Shown here in pieces: positions 6,588 through 13,164 of a DNA stretch of 13,164 nucleotides (within the stretch, counting starts at the first letter, position 1; each line of letters opens with the position of its first letter). Below the pieces are notes generated by a model. That model had not been told where the DNA came from. It saw only the letters and a list, made by a program, of their open reading frames with translations, and searched no databases. The stretch is from Spirochaetales bacterium (lineage in GTDB: Bacteria; Spirochaetota; Spirochaetia; ARS1246): contig JAFGHN010000163.1 of NCBI GenBank assembly GCA_016930115.1, positions 1 to 13,164 on the forward strand. Direction: 5' to 3'. The translations under genes and the position numbers were made by a program.

Positions 6588-7043
6588 CTATGACTCCCGG
6601 TCCGCCGCGCGCGCTAACACCCGCGCGGCGCGTACTGTATTAATATCGTCAATCTGCTTGACCTCCTCGACCTTTTGCGCGCCCAAATATTCGGCCTTCC
6701 GCTTCTCCTTGAGGTTGTCGAGCACCTTTCTTTCCCGCGAATATCTGAGGTATTCCGCCTGGACCCGTTCCCTTTTACGCTCACAGGATTCCAGCTCGAT
6801 CTTCCGGACCTGTATTTCCTGATCAAGCCTCGCCATATATCTGTGCACTGAGAGGTAATCTTCCGCTTCCGTCCCTGTAGCTCCGTTCAGAAGCGCTCCG
6901 GTTTTCTTCGATTTTCTCTCCTCAATCTCACGCATGAGCTTTACGCATTTCCCGGTTATTTCGGCGAGCTTGATCTCCCACTCATGCTCCCGGTGTTTGC
7001 GTAATGCCAGGATTCGCTCGAGCTTGAATCGAAAGGCTTTCAT
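6588..7043 (-). CDS. fliJ: Flagellar export chaperone/stalk protein FliJ
   Basis: FliJ is the central stalk of the FliI ATPase ring and helps couple ATP hydrolysis to the export gate; in spirochetes it is also called FlbA. The product has 151 residues and is almost all charged coiled coil with no membrane segment. It opens with MKAFRFKLERILALRKHRE, the typical FliJ start (F-x-L-E-x-x-L-x-x-R). Many heptad-like Leu/Ile positions with Lys/Arg/Glu between them run to about residue 120. Its ATG overlaps the fliI stop (ATGA at 7040-7043), so translation should be coupled to fliI. Sequence conservation in this family is weak, and the call rests on the N-terminal motif, the helical nature and the position after fliI. 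Confidence 0.9.
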   Translation of the reverse strand: MKAFRFKLERILALRKHREHEWEIKLAEITGKCVKLMREIEERKSKKTGALLNGATGTEAEDYLSVHRYMARLDQEIQVRKIELESCERKRERVQAEYLRYSRERKVLDNLKEKRKAEYLGAQKVEEVKQIDDINTVRAARVLARAADRES

Positions 7044-8380
7044 ACTTCCCCGCCCTCAATGCCGGGGATCGCTATCCCGGTAAGTTCGGAAAGCCGTCTC
7101 AAGGTATCGTCTATGTCCGCCTTTTCATCGATCCCCTGTCTCAAGAATTCGTTCATCTGGTCTATCTTGGAGAGAACCTCGTCTATCTGGGCGTTGCTCC
7201 CCTCCGCGTAAGCGCCGACGTTTATCAGGTCTTCGGCCTCCGTATATACCGCAAGCAGCCGCCTGAAGTAGCCGGCGGCCCGTTGTTCCTCCTTCGATGT
7301 GACCTTTACTCCAAGCCGGGAAAGCGACGCAAGAACATCCACGGCGGGGTAATGATACCGCTCAGCGAGCCTCCGGCTTAACACGATATGTCCGTCAAGA
7401 ATCCCGCGGACCGCATCCGACACCGGCTCGTCCATATCATCGCCTTCCACAAGAATCGTGTAAAAACCGGTAATTGTTCCGCAGTTGGAGGTACCGCAGC
7501 GCTCGAGCAGCTTCGGCAGCTGCGAAAACACGGATGGAGTGAACCCCCTTGTCGCAGGCGGTTCGCCTATTGCAAGGCCAATTTCCCGCTGGGCGCGGGC
7601 GAACCGGGTCACCGAATCAAACAGGAGCATGACGTCTTTCCCCTGGTCCCTGAAATATTCGGCAATAGTAGTGGCCATGTATGCGCCCCTGAGCCTGGCG
7701 AGCGGCGGCGCGTTGGATTGGGCAACGATAAGAACGGACCGCTTCAGTCCTTCCGGTCCAAGATCGTTTTCGATAAACTCACGGACCTCACGGCCGCGCT
7801 CACCGATGAGCGCAATCACATTGACGTCCGCATTTGTGTTCCGCGCGATCATGCCCAGCAGCGTCGATTTACCGATACCACTCCCGGAGAAAATGCCCAG
7901 CCGCTGGCCCTTTCCGGCGGCGCAAAGCGCGTCGATGGAGCGGATGCCTGTTACGATACGTTCCTTGATCTGCGACCGCTTGAGCACGTCCGGCGGCTGC
8001 CCGTAGATAGAGTACCATTCTGAGGCGCCGGCGAATCCTCTTCCGTCTATCGGTCTTCCCAGCGGATCGAGCACGCGGCCCAGGAGCTTTTCCGACACCG
8101 GCACCGAAAGCGTTTCGCCCATGGCGACAACGGTACAACCGACCTCGATGCCCTCGATGTCGGTATAGGGCATCAGTTGCACGGTTTTCCCGTGCACACC
8201 CACAACTTCAGCCCACACCGGTCCTTCGGAATCCGGAATCGAAATCTGGCACAACTCTCCAACCACAACCTGAGGTCCAAGGCTTTCAATGAGCAAACCT
8301 TGAACGCGGGAAACGGTTCCGTTAAACTTGATCGGGTCTGTCCGTTCTACGGTGAGATTGTACTTGTCGAAAATAACCAA
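7040..8380 (-). CDS. fliI: Flagellum-specific ATPase FliI
   Basis: FliI is the cytoplasmic ATPase of the flagellar type III export apparatus and is related to the F1 beta subunit. The product has 446 residues. The N-terminal beta-barrel domain covers about 1-95. The catalytic domain has Walker A GSGIGKST at 166-173, the catalytic-glutamate loop GERGREV at 193-199, and Walker B VMLLFDS at 250-256, followed by VTRFARAQREIGLA. EPPATRGF and the long VEGDDMDEPVSDAVRGILDG stretch are typical of FliI. All catalytic motifs are intact. The start is taken as TTG at 8378-8380, with GGGAGGGG seven bases upstream; no upstream ATG is in frame. The gene follows fliH by 45 bp and overlaps fliJ by 4 bp. FliI acts with FliH and FliJ, its neighbours on both sides. 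Confidence 0.96.
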   Translation of the reverse strand: MVIFDKYNLTVERTDPIKFNGTVSRVQGLLIESLGPQVVVGELCQISIPDSEGPVWAEVVGVHGKTVQLMPYTDIEGIEVGCTVVAMGETLSVPVSEKLLGRVLDPLGRPIDGRGFAGASEWYSIYGQPPDVLKRSQIKERIVTGIRSIDALCAAGKGQRLGIFSGSGIGKSTLLGMIARNTNADVNVIALIGERGREVREFIENDLGPEGLKRSVLIVAQSNAPPLARLRGAYMATTIAEYFRDQGKDVMLLFDSVTRFARAQREIGLAIGEPPATRGFTPSVFSQLPKLLERCGTSNCGTITGFYTILVEGDDMDEPVSDAVRGILDGHIVLSRRLAERYHYPAVDVLASLSRLGVKVTSKEEQRAAGYFRRLLAVYTEAEDLINVGAYAEGSNAQIDEVLSKIDQMNEFLRQGIDEKADIDDTLRRLSELTGIAIPGIEGGEV

Positions 8381-8387
8381 TTCCGTT

Positions 8388-8395
8388 CCCCTCCC
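8388..8395 (-). promoter_or_regulatory. Ribosome-binding site supporting a TTG start for fliI
   Basis: GGGAGGGG on the minus strand lies seven bases before the TTG at 8378-8380. A very similar GGAGGGG precedes the ATG of fliF, which supports its use as a strong ribosome-binding site here. Confidence 0.55.
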
Positions 8396-8425
8396 AGGCC
8401 GGTTTTCGCAGGCTTTTCTATCGCA

Positions 8426-9334
8426 CTATTCTTCTCCGCGAATCTTTATCGGTGTCAGTTCGATGATCTTCTCTTCTATCTCGTGGAGCTGGCTCGATAT
8501 CCGGGCATCAACGTGGCCAAAATCGGTCTCGATTACACACCCTCCCTTGTCAACGGATGAATCTTCGACCACGGTAATCGATTTCACGTTCTCCACCATC
8601 CGCATGAAATCCTTCACGTGCTCCGATGTCAGCCCCACGTCTTCAAGATTGACCCGTATGATCACCTCTCCGCGGCTTTTCAGTTTACGCAACGCCTGAA
8701 TGACGTTGTTGATCACGACGTTTTTCTGATTCTCGGAAATCACCTTTACAACTTTCTTGACGATGAGCAGCACGAGGTTGATGATCTGAGTCTCCGACTC
8801 CTCTATGATCTCGTTCCGCTTTTCGATGGCGTGATTTATGATGCTGTGAAGTTGTTCTGTCAGCCGTTCTACTTCCGCTCTGCCCGATTCATATCCGTCC
8901 TCATGCCCGCGGTCAAAGCCTTCTTTCCTTGCCTGCTCGGTGATGGCGGCGGCCTGGGACTCGGCGTCCCTTACAAGTGCGGCAGCCTTTTCTTCGGCTT
9001 TGCTCCTGAGTGCGGCGGCCTCGGCTTCAGCGGCCTGTTTCTTTTGCTGCGCTTCGTCGGTCCGCCGTTTGACTTCCTGAAAAGCCTTGTCCTCTGCGTC
9101 TGCGATGATCTCTTCGGCTTCGCGTTTCGCCTCGGCGATCATCCGGGATTTCTCCGCTTCCCAGGATTCCTTGAATGCCTCCGCTTCGCGGCGCAAATCA
9201 TCGGCGGTGGGCCCGGAATACTGCAGAATTTCGTCAACCTCTTCGGGCTCCTCCACCTCGTACTTGGGTGGTTCCACCTGTACCGCGGAGGTCAGGTAGG
9301 TCACTTCCGTGGGACGAAAAACATTCTTTGCCAA
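8426..9334 (-). CDS. fliH: Flagellar assembly protein FliH
   Basis: FliH is the peripheral stalk of the export ATPase; it binds FliI and links it to the C-ring. The product has 302 residues. A short N-terminal stretch (MAKNVFRPTEV) is followed by an acidic linker and a long Ala/Glu/Lys-rich coiled coil at about 45-137. Next is GFDRGHEDGYESG, in which glycines 139, 143, 147 and 151 form three successive GxxxG steps, a known feature of FliH. The C-terminal FliH/YscL domain covers about 175-295, with INLVLLIVKKVVK and VDKGGCVIETDFGHVDARI. The start is TTG at 9332-9334, with AGGGGG six bases before it; the nearest ATG would remove most of the coiled coil. The gene begins 25 bp after fliG and ends 45 bp before fliI. 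Confidence 0.95.
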   Translation of the reverse strand: MAKNVFRPTEVTYLTSAVQVEPPKYEVEEPEEVDEILQYSGPTADDLRREAEAFKESWEAEKSRMIAEAKREAEEIIADAEDKAFQEVKRRTDEAQQKKQAAEAEAAALRSKAEEKAAALVRDAESQAAAITEQARKEGFDRGHEDGYESGRAEVERLTEQLHSIINHAIEKRNEIIEESETQIINLVLLIVKKVVKVISENQKNVVINNVIQALRKLKSRGEVIIRVNLEDVGLTSEHVKDFMRMVENVKSITVVEDSSVDKGGCVIETDFGHVDARISSQLHEIEEKIIELTPIKIRGEE

Positions 9335-9340
9335 TTTGTG

Positions 9341-9346
9341 CCCCCT
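9341..9346 (-). promoter_or_regulatory. Ribosome-binding site supporting a TTG start for fliH
   Basis: AGGGGG on the minus strand lies six bases before the TTG at 9332-9334. It is a less perfect match than most sites in this operon, which may lower FliH yield. Confidence 0.45.
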
Positions 9347-9359
9347 GTATCAAGCGCCG

Positions 9360-10427
9360 TTAAATGACCATCTCGTCTTCGCCGGAGCGGGCAACAACAA
9401 TCTCGCCCTGGTCTTCGAGTTTTCGTATGATGGACACGATCTTCTGCTGTGTTTCTTCCACATCCTTGAGCCTGACCGGACCCATGTATTCCATCTCCTC
9501 CTTGAGAAGTGAAGCGGCGCGCTTTGACATGTTCCGGTAAATTTTGTCCTGGACTTCGGCTTCCACACCCCTGAGGGCCTTCGCAAGCTCCGCCGTGTCG
9601 ACTTCGCGCAGCACCTTCTGTATCGCCCTGTCATCGAGAAGAACAATATCCTCGAAGACAAACATGCGCTTCTTTATGTCCTCCGCAAGCTCAGGGTCTT
9701 CTTCTTCAAGCGATTCGATGATCGTTTTCTCGGTCGACCTGTCGACGAGGTTGAGAATTTCCACTATGTTCTCGACCCCGCCGGCTGAGGTGTAGTCCTC
9801 TTGAGACAGCGTCGACAGTTTCTTCTCGAGAACCCGTTCGACCTCCCGGAGCGTTTCCGGCGACGTCCTGTCCATCGTGGCGATCCTTTTCGCCACGTCC
9901 GACTGCGACTCATGGGGTAGGCTGCCGAGGATAATAGACGCCTTCTGCGGTTCCAGATAGGCGAGGATGAGCGCGATTGTCTGTGGATGCTCCTGCTGGA
10001 TAAAGTTCAACAGGTGAGCGGGGTCGGTCCTCCGGATGAAATCGAAAGGCCTGACCTGCAGTGAGCTTGTCAACCTGTTGATGATGTCGACTGCTTTCTG
10101 CGAGCCGAGAGATTTCTCGAGGAGCTCTCTGGCGTAATCTATCCCTCCCGTCGAGATAAAATCCTGCGCCATCATAAGGTCTTTGAACTCGAGGAGCACC
10201 CTGTCCCTATCTTCGGCCTCTATCGTATCGAGACGCGCGATCTCAAAGGTGAGAGCCTCGATTTCATCTTCCCTGAGGTGCTTGAATATCTCCGAGGAGA
10301 TCTCTGAACCCAGGGTCACCAGAAAAACGGCAGCTTTCTGTCTTCCGGTGAGGTCTTTCTTTATGCCGCTCTTTTTTGAGCCGGGCGCGATGGCCGGCGC
10401 CGCCTGTCCGGCAGCCTGTTTCGCCAT
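9360..10427 (-). CDS. fliG: Flagellar motor switch protein FliG
   Basis: FliG is the rotor protein that MotA pushes against; it attaches to FliF and to FliM. The product has 355 residues, with an Ala/Lys-rich extension of about 25 residues before the FliG_N domain (LTGRQKAAVFLVTLG). The middle domain carries EHPQ at 146-149 and the conserved hinge MFVF at 255-258. The torque helix region retains the charge pattern known from E. coli: Arg286 (for Lys264), Arg303 (for Arg281), Glu310-Glu311 (for Asp288-Asp289) and Arg319 (for Arg297). Spirochetes often have two FliG paralogs. This one, in the flgB-type operon and with a full torque helix, fits the motor form (FliG2 of Borrelia). The ATG lies 3 bp after the fliF stop, and its ribosome-binding site is inside fliF. 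Confidence 0.97.
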   Translation of the reverse strand: MAKQAAGQAAPAIAPGSKKSGIKKDLTGRQKAAVFLVTLGSEISSEIFKHLREDEIEALTFEIARLDTIEAEDRDRVLLEFKDLMMAQDFISTGGIDYARELLEKSLGSQKAVDIINRLTSSLQVRPFDFIRRTDPAHLLNFIQQEHPQTIALILAYLEPQKASIILGSLPHESQSDVAKRIATMDRTSPETLREVERVLEKKLSTLSQEDYTSAGGVENIVEILNLVDRSTEKTIIESLEEEDPELAEDIKKRMFVFEDIVLLDDRAIQKVLREVDTAELAKALRGVEAEVQDKIYRNMSKRAASLLKEEMEYMGPVRLKDVEETQQKIVSIIRKLEDQGEIVVARSGEDEMVI

Positions 10428-10430
10428 TTT

Positions 10431-12140
10431 CTACTCCTCCACCAGCCAGGTTCGTATCAGCTGGGCGACGTCCTCGGGATGCTCCCTGGCCATGTTAACC
10501 GCGTTTTCCTGCATCTCAAGCCTCGCACGCTCCTCCACGGACATCTCGACCTCGAGCCCCTCTTCTTCGGCGCTCCGGAGTGCGGCCTCCCGCATCGCCT
10601 GATGCTGCCGCGAGAGCTCCTCTTCCCGGAGCCTTCGTCGTCGCTCGAGCTCCCGCGAAATGAACCTGAACGCCACGAATACGACTACGACCGCAGCCAA
10701 GCCCAAGAGCGAGTACAACACCGTTTGCCTTACACGTGCCTGGTTTCTGAATTTCTGGTCCTCCTGGAGGTGTTCCCCGGACCTGTCGAACTGCAGATGG
10801 GTGACGGTTACCTGGTCCTCCCGCCCTCGATTGAACCCGATAGCACCTTCCACGAGGGCCTTCGCTTTCGTGAGGTCTTCGGTACCGACGGGTGTGTAAA
10901 TCCGTTTGATACTCCCGTCAGGGTTGAGCACCGGCTCTCCCTTATCATCATACTCCCATTTCCATACGCCATCAATGACAACCGATGCGGTGATTCTCTT
11001 GATTTCCCACGGGCTCCTCTGTTCAACCGTATTCCGTTCATTGACCTCGTAATTCTCGGTTGACGACTTGTTGGCATACTCGCCCAGGAGGTTGTCGAGA
11101 TCCTGATAAGCCGGCGGTGTCTGCCCCTCCTGTCCGGGAGGCCCCTCCGGGTTAAACCCGGTGCCCTTGAAGGACTCATCAATCTGCTCTCTTGATCTGA
11201 GAACATTCGGGATCGTCTGGCGATCAGGATACGGGGTCGTCGGATCTTCAGGGGTGATCGTTATCGGGAAAAACTCCTTGGTGGTCTCGGTTTTCTTGTC
11301 AAAATTAAGATCGATCGACACACCGGTCACGCGAACTCTCCGCTCGGAAAAGATCTTTGAAAGCTCGGAAAGTATCTTTGACTGGTACTGCGCCTCGAGG
11401 GCCATTTTCTCACGCAACTGGCGCTTTGCAAGCTCCATATCGTCGAAATCGGCCAGACCGGTGAAATCGTTCAGCAGATAGCCGTTGTGATCGGTAATGG
11501 CGATATTGTCATCTTCGAGCCCTTCGACGGCTTTTTTTACCAGCGTCACAATCCCCTCGAGCTTTTTTCTGTTTGTCGTGATATCCGTCCCGGGGGTTGG
11601 AGTGAGAATGATCGATACGCTCACCGGGTTCTGGTTTTCTATAAACAACTCTTCTTCCGGCATCACCAGAATCACTTCGGCGGAGTCAACCTCCGGGAGC
11701 GCCGAAATAAACTGCTCGAGCTGCGTTGAAAGGGCCTGCCTCAGGTTCACCTTGCGCTCAAAATCCGTAACCGTCCATCTGTCCATCTGAAAGACGTCCC
11801 AGGGAGAAGCCTCTTCCGGAATCAGATTCTCCCGGGCAAGCAGCGCCACCATCTTACGGGCTGTTTTCTGATCCGACACAAAGATCTGTCCATCCGCGCT
11901 GACGGTATGCGCTACGCCCTCTTGGTCGAGACGGACGGATATTTGCTCGCGTGCGGTTTCATCCCTTATAGGCGCGGTAATGAGGGGGACCATGCTGGGT
12001 CTTGCCGACAACGCGATGAGAAGAATCAGCGCGAGCAATACGCCGCCGGCAATCGCAAAAAGGATAATCTTCTGGACGGATGTCCACTTTGTCCACAGAT
12101 TCTTGATCTGCTCTGTAACTCTCTTCAACCACTCGTTCAT
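10431..12140 (-). CDS. fliF: Flagellar MS-ring protein FliF
   Basis: FliF forms the MS ring in the inner membrane, the base on which the rod, C-ring and export gate assemble. The product has 569 residues. It has a first membrane segment at about 24-45, ring-building YscJ/FliF domains at about 50-225 (with DHNGYLLNDF at 217-226), a larger periplasmic domain containing a Pro/Gly-rich disordered stretch at about 325-345, a second membrane segment at about 473-494, and a cytoplasmic tail very rich in Arg and Glu. The final 30 residues (AREHPEDVAQLIRTWLVEE at the end) are the FliG-binding helices. The ATG has GGAGGGG close upstream. The spacer after fliE is 54 bp, and fliG starts 3 bp after the stop, so FliF and FliG are probably made in step. 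Confidence 0.97.
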   Translation of the reverse strand: MNEWLKRVTEQIKNLWTKWTSVQKIILFAIAGGVLLALILLIALSARPSMVPLITAPIRDETAREQISVRLDQEGVAHTVSADGQIFVSDQKTARKMVALLARENLIPEEASPWDVFQMDRWTVTDFERKVNLRQALSTQLEQFISALPEVDSAEVILVMPEEELFIENQNPVSVSIILTPTPGTDITTNRKKLEGIVTLVKKAVEGLEDDNIAITDHNGYLLNDFTGLADFDDMELAKRQLREKMALEAQYQSKILSELSKIFSERRVRVTGVSIDLNFDKKTETTKEFFPITITPEDPTTPYPDRQTIPNVLRSREQIDESFKGTGFNPEGPPGQEGQTPPAYQDLDNLLGEYANKSSTENYEVNERNTVEQRSPWEIKRITASVVIDGVWKWEYDDKGEPVLNPDGSIKRIYTPVGTEDLTKAKALVEGAIGFNRGREDQVTVTHLQFDRSGEHLQEDQKFRNQARVRQTVLYSLLGLAAVVVVFVAFRFISRELERRRRLREEELSRQHQAMREAALRSAEEEGLEVEMSVEERARLEMQENAVNMAREHPEDVAQLIRTWLVEE

Positions 12141-12194
12141 GTGCCCCTCCCAGTACGCACAATCAACTCACTTCATCGCTGTAAAAGCCGCCGG

Positions 12195-12521
12195 CTACCT
12201 CAAGTTTATGATATTCGTATAGGCCTGCAGCGCGCGGTCCACAATCGCCTTTGTCAGAGATACTGCCAGATTTGCCTGCGCAAGGGCGATTGTGACGTCA
12301 TGAGTGTCCACAGCATCGGGATTTGTCACGAGCATGGTGCTCAACTCGCTGCTCTCGGTAACGGTCCTGTTGACACCGTTCAAGGCATCCATGAACATCG
12401 CGCCAAAATCACCGCTTTTGCCGGTTTCAATCGTGTCATTCACACCGCCCAGGTGGGCCGCGTGTGTCCGCGCCAGGTTAATTGTGTCACCTGCTACATC
12501 AAGAGCCGTCAAGAACGCCAT
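12195..12521 (-). CDS. fliE: Flagellar hook-basal body complex protein FliE
   Basis: FliE joins the MS ring and export gate to the proximal rod and is an early export substrate. The product has 108 residues, all soluble. The C-terminal part has the family pattern, with THDVTIALAQANLAVSLTKAI (about 73-93) and an ending like QAYTNIINLR, close to the Q-A-Y-x-E-I-M-x-M-x-I consensus of FliE. A central segment (GDFGAMFMDALNGVN, about 37-51) matches the usual F-x-x-x-L-x-x-x-N stretch. The ATG lies 2 bp after the flgC stop, with GGAGG inside the flgC end, so the genes are tightly coupled. The length is normal for the family. Confidence 0.95.
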   Translation of the reverse strand: MAFLTALDVAGDTINLARTHAAHLGGVNDTIETGKSGDFGAMFMDALNGVNRTVTESSELSTMLVTNPDAVDTHDVTIALAQANLAVSLTKAIVDRALQAYTNIINLR

Positions 12522-12523
12522 AA

Positions 12524-12982
12524 CTACCTCCCAATCTCCAAAGCCCGTGTGAACATCGCTTTCGACCCGTCAATCACCGCAGTATTGGCTTCATACGAGC
12601 GTGATGCCGAAATCATATCGACCATTTCCTGCACTATGTTCACGTTCGGATACTCCACGTACCCGGCGTATTTTCCCGTCTTTATCGCGTCGGGGTGAGT
12701 CGGATCGTAGACAAGCCGCGGGTCTGAATCGGTATCTTCCTCTATCTCCACAATCCTCACGCCGCGGCCGATCCCGTTATCCAGCGTCCGGGGCAGAAAC
12801 GGACTCTTCCAGTAGGGCTGGGATACACGCGGGCTGAATATCACGCGGCTCCTCCTGAAGGGCTTACCATCGGCGTCCCTGGTGCTGTCGACATTTGCTA
12901 TATTGTTGGAGATGACGTCAAGCCTTGTCCTTTGAGCCGTCAATCCGGTTGCGGCGGTATTAATTGCTGAAAAAAGACCCAT
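12524..12982 (-). CDS. flgC: Flagellar proximal rod protein FlgC
   Basis: FlgC is one of the proximal rod subunits, exported through the type III apparatus and assembled in the periplasm. The product has 152 residues. The N-terminal helix (LFSAINTAATGLTAQRTRLD) and the motif SNNIANVDSTRD at about 25-36 are typical. The C-terminal half has YVEYPNVNIVQEMVDMISA (about 108-126) and ends SRSYEANTAVIDGSKAMFTR, the conserved rod-protein helix. There is no cleavable signal peptide, as expected for an export substrate. The ATG is preceded by GGAGG nine bases upstream, within the 13 bp spacer after flgB. Next comes fliE after 2 bp. The protein is complete and of standard family length. Confidence 0.97.
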   Translation of the reverse strand: MGLFSAINTAATGLTAQRTRLDVISNNIANVDSTRDADGKPFRRSRVIFSPRVSQPYWKSPFLPRTLDNGIGRGVRIVEIEEDTDSDPRLVYDPTHPDAIKTGKYAGYVEYPNVNIVQEMVDMISASRSYEANTAVIDGSKAMFTRALEIGR

Positions 12983-12995
12983 TATTCCCTACCTC

Positions 12996-13164
12996 CTACC
13001 TGAGCACCAGGTTCAGCTGGGTGAACTGATTCGACACGACGCGGCTCATCAAATCGTAACTCAGCTGGTTTTGAAGAAGCAGCATCGATTCCTCTTCAAG
13101 ATCGACATTGTTACCGTTGTTGTCGCTCGTCGACAGATAATCGAGAACCCGCCGCGGCCCCACG
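12996..13164 (-). CDS. flgB: Flagellar proximal rod protein FlgB, 3' end (runs off window)
   Basis: Only the C-terminal 55 residues are inside the window, ending at the TAG stop at 12996-12998. The visible sequence contains DNNGNNVDLEEESMLLLQNQ and ends SYDLMSRVVSNQFTQLNLVLR. The G-N-x-V-D-L-E-E-E motif is highly characteristic of FlgB, where it begins the C-terminal rod helix. FlgB is the most proximal rod subunit. It is the first gene of this operon in other spirochetes, so the promoter should lie just outside the window. flgC begins 13 bp after the stop. The missing 5' part is due to the window edge. Confidence 0.94.
   Translation of the reverse strand, partial: VGPRRVLDYLSTSDNNGNNVDLEEESMLLLQNQLSYDLMSRVVSNQFTQLNLVLR

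Noticed and set aside
12183..12196. Short hairpin at the fliE stop codon followed by four T residues
   Set aside because: The stem is only 4 bp (AGCC/GGCT) with a 3-base loop, and the T-run is short. This is too weak to call a terminator, and fliF follows with a good ribosome-binding site.
1..13164. Search for a previously undescribed system, mobile element, CRISPR array or RNA gene
   Set aside because: Recognisable flagellar genes cover almost the whole window, with spacers of at most 67 bp. There are no regularly spaced repeats, transposase-like genes, tRNA-like structures or unassigned genes.

Overview
The window is a block of one spirochete-type flagellar operon. Every supported gene lies on the minus strand, so transcription runs from high to low coordinates. 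The order is flgB (3' end only), flgC, fliE, fliF, fliG, fliH, fliI, fliJ, flbB, fliK, flgD, flgE, flbD, motA, motB, fliL, fliM (5' part only). This order, the spirochete collar gene flbB, and a hook protein carrying the lysinoalanine cross-link pair at the positions recalled for Treponema denticola (Lys165, Cys178) point to the phylum Spirochaetota, most likely a treponeme/Spirochaeta-type lineage. The sequence is moderately GC-rich by eye. Species cannot be named from the sequence alone.

Layout in transcription order. 13164-12195 encodes proximal rod proteins and the rod/MS-ring adapter (FlgB, FlgC, FliE). 12140-9360 encodes the MS ring and rotor (FliF, FliG). 9334-6588 encodes the export ATPase complex (FliH, FliI, FliJ). 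6586-5966 is FlbB, the periplasmic collar scaffold. 5947-2810 is the hook module (FliK length control, FlgD cap, FlgE hook). 2786-437 holds FlbD, the stator pair MotA/MotB, and FliL. 401-1 is the start of the switch protein FliM.

Gene packing is very tight. Spacers are 1 to 67 bp, and fliI/fliJ overlap by an ATGA. Several ribosome-binding sites lie inside the end of the preceding gene, so translational coupling is likely. No stretch over 70 bp lacks a gene, and no promoter was recognised inside the window; the operon promoter is presumably upstream of flgB, beyond position 13164. The one spacer that may carry a regulatory signal is motB-fliL, where an imperfect hairpin is followed by seven T residues. 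Three genes start with non-ATG codons (fliH TTG, fliI TTG, fliK GTG).

The proteins together build the basal body, secretion ATPase, hook, stator and part of the C-ring of a periplasmic flagellum. I found no mobile element, RNA gene, CRISPR array, defence system or unknown gene. The points worth a second look are details within a well-known system: the hook cross-link residues, the motB-fliL hairpin, two short in-frame 12-bp tandem repeats in fliK, and the MotE/MgtE-like C-terminus of FlbB.
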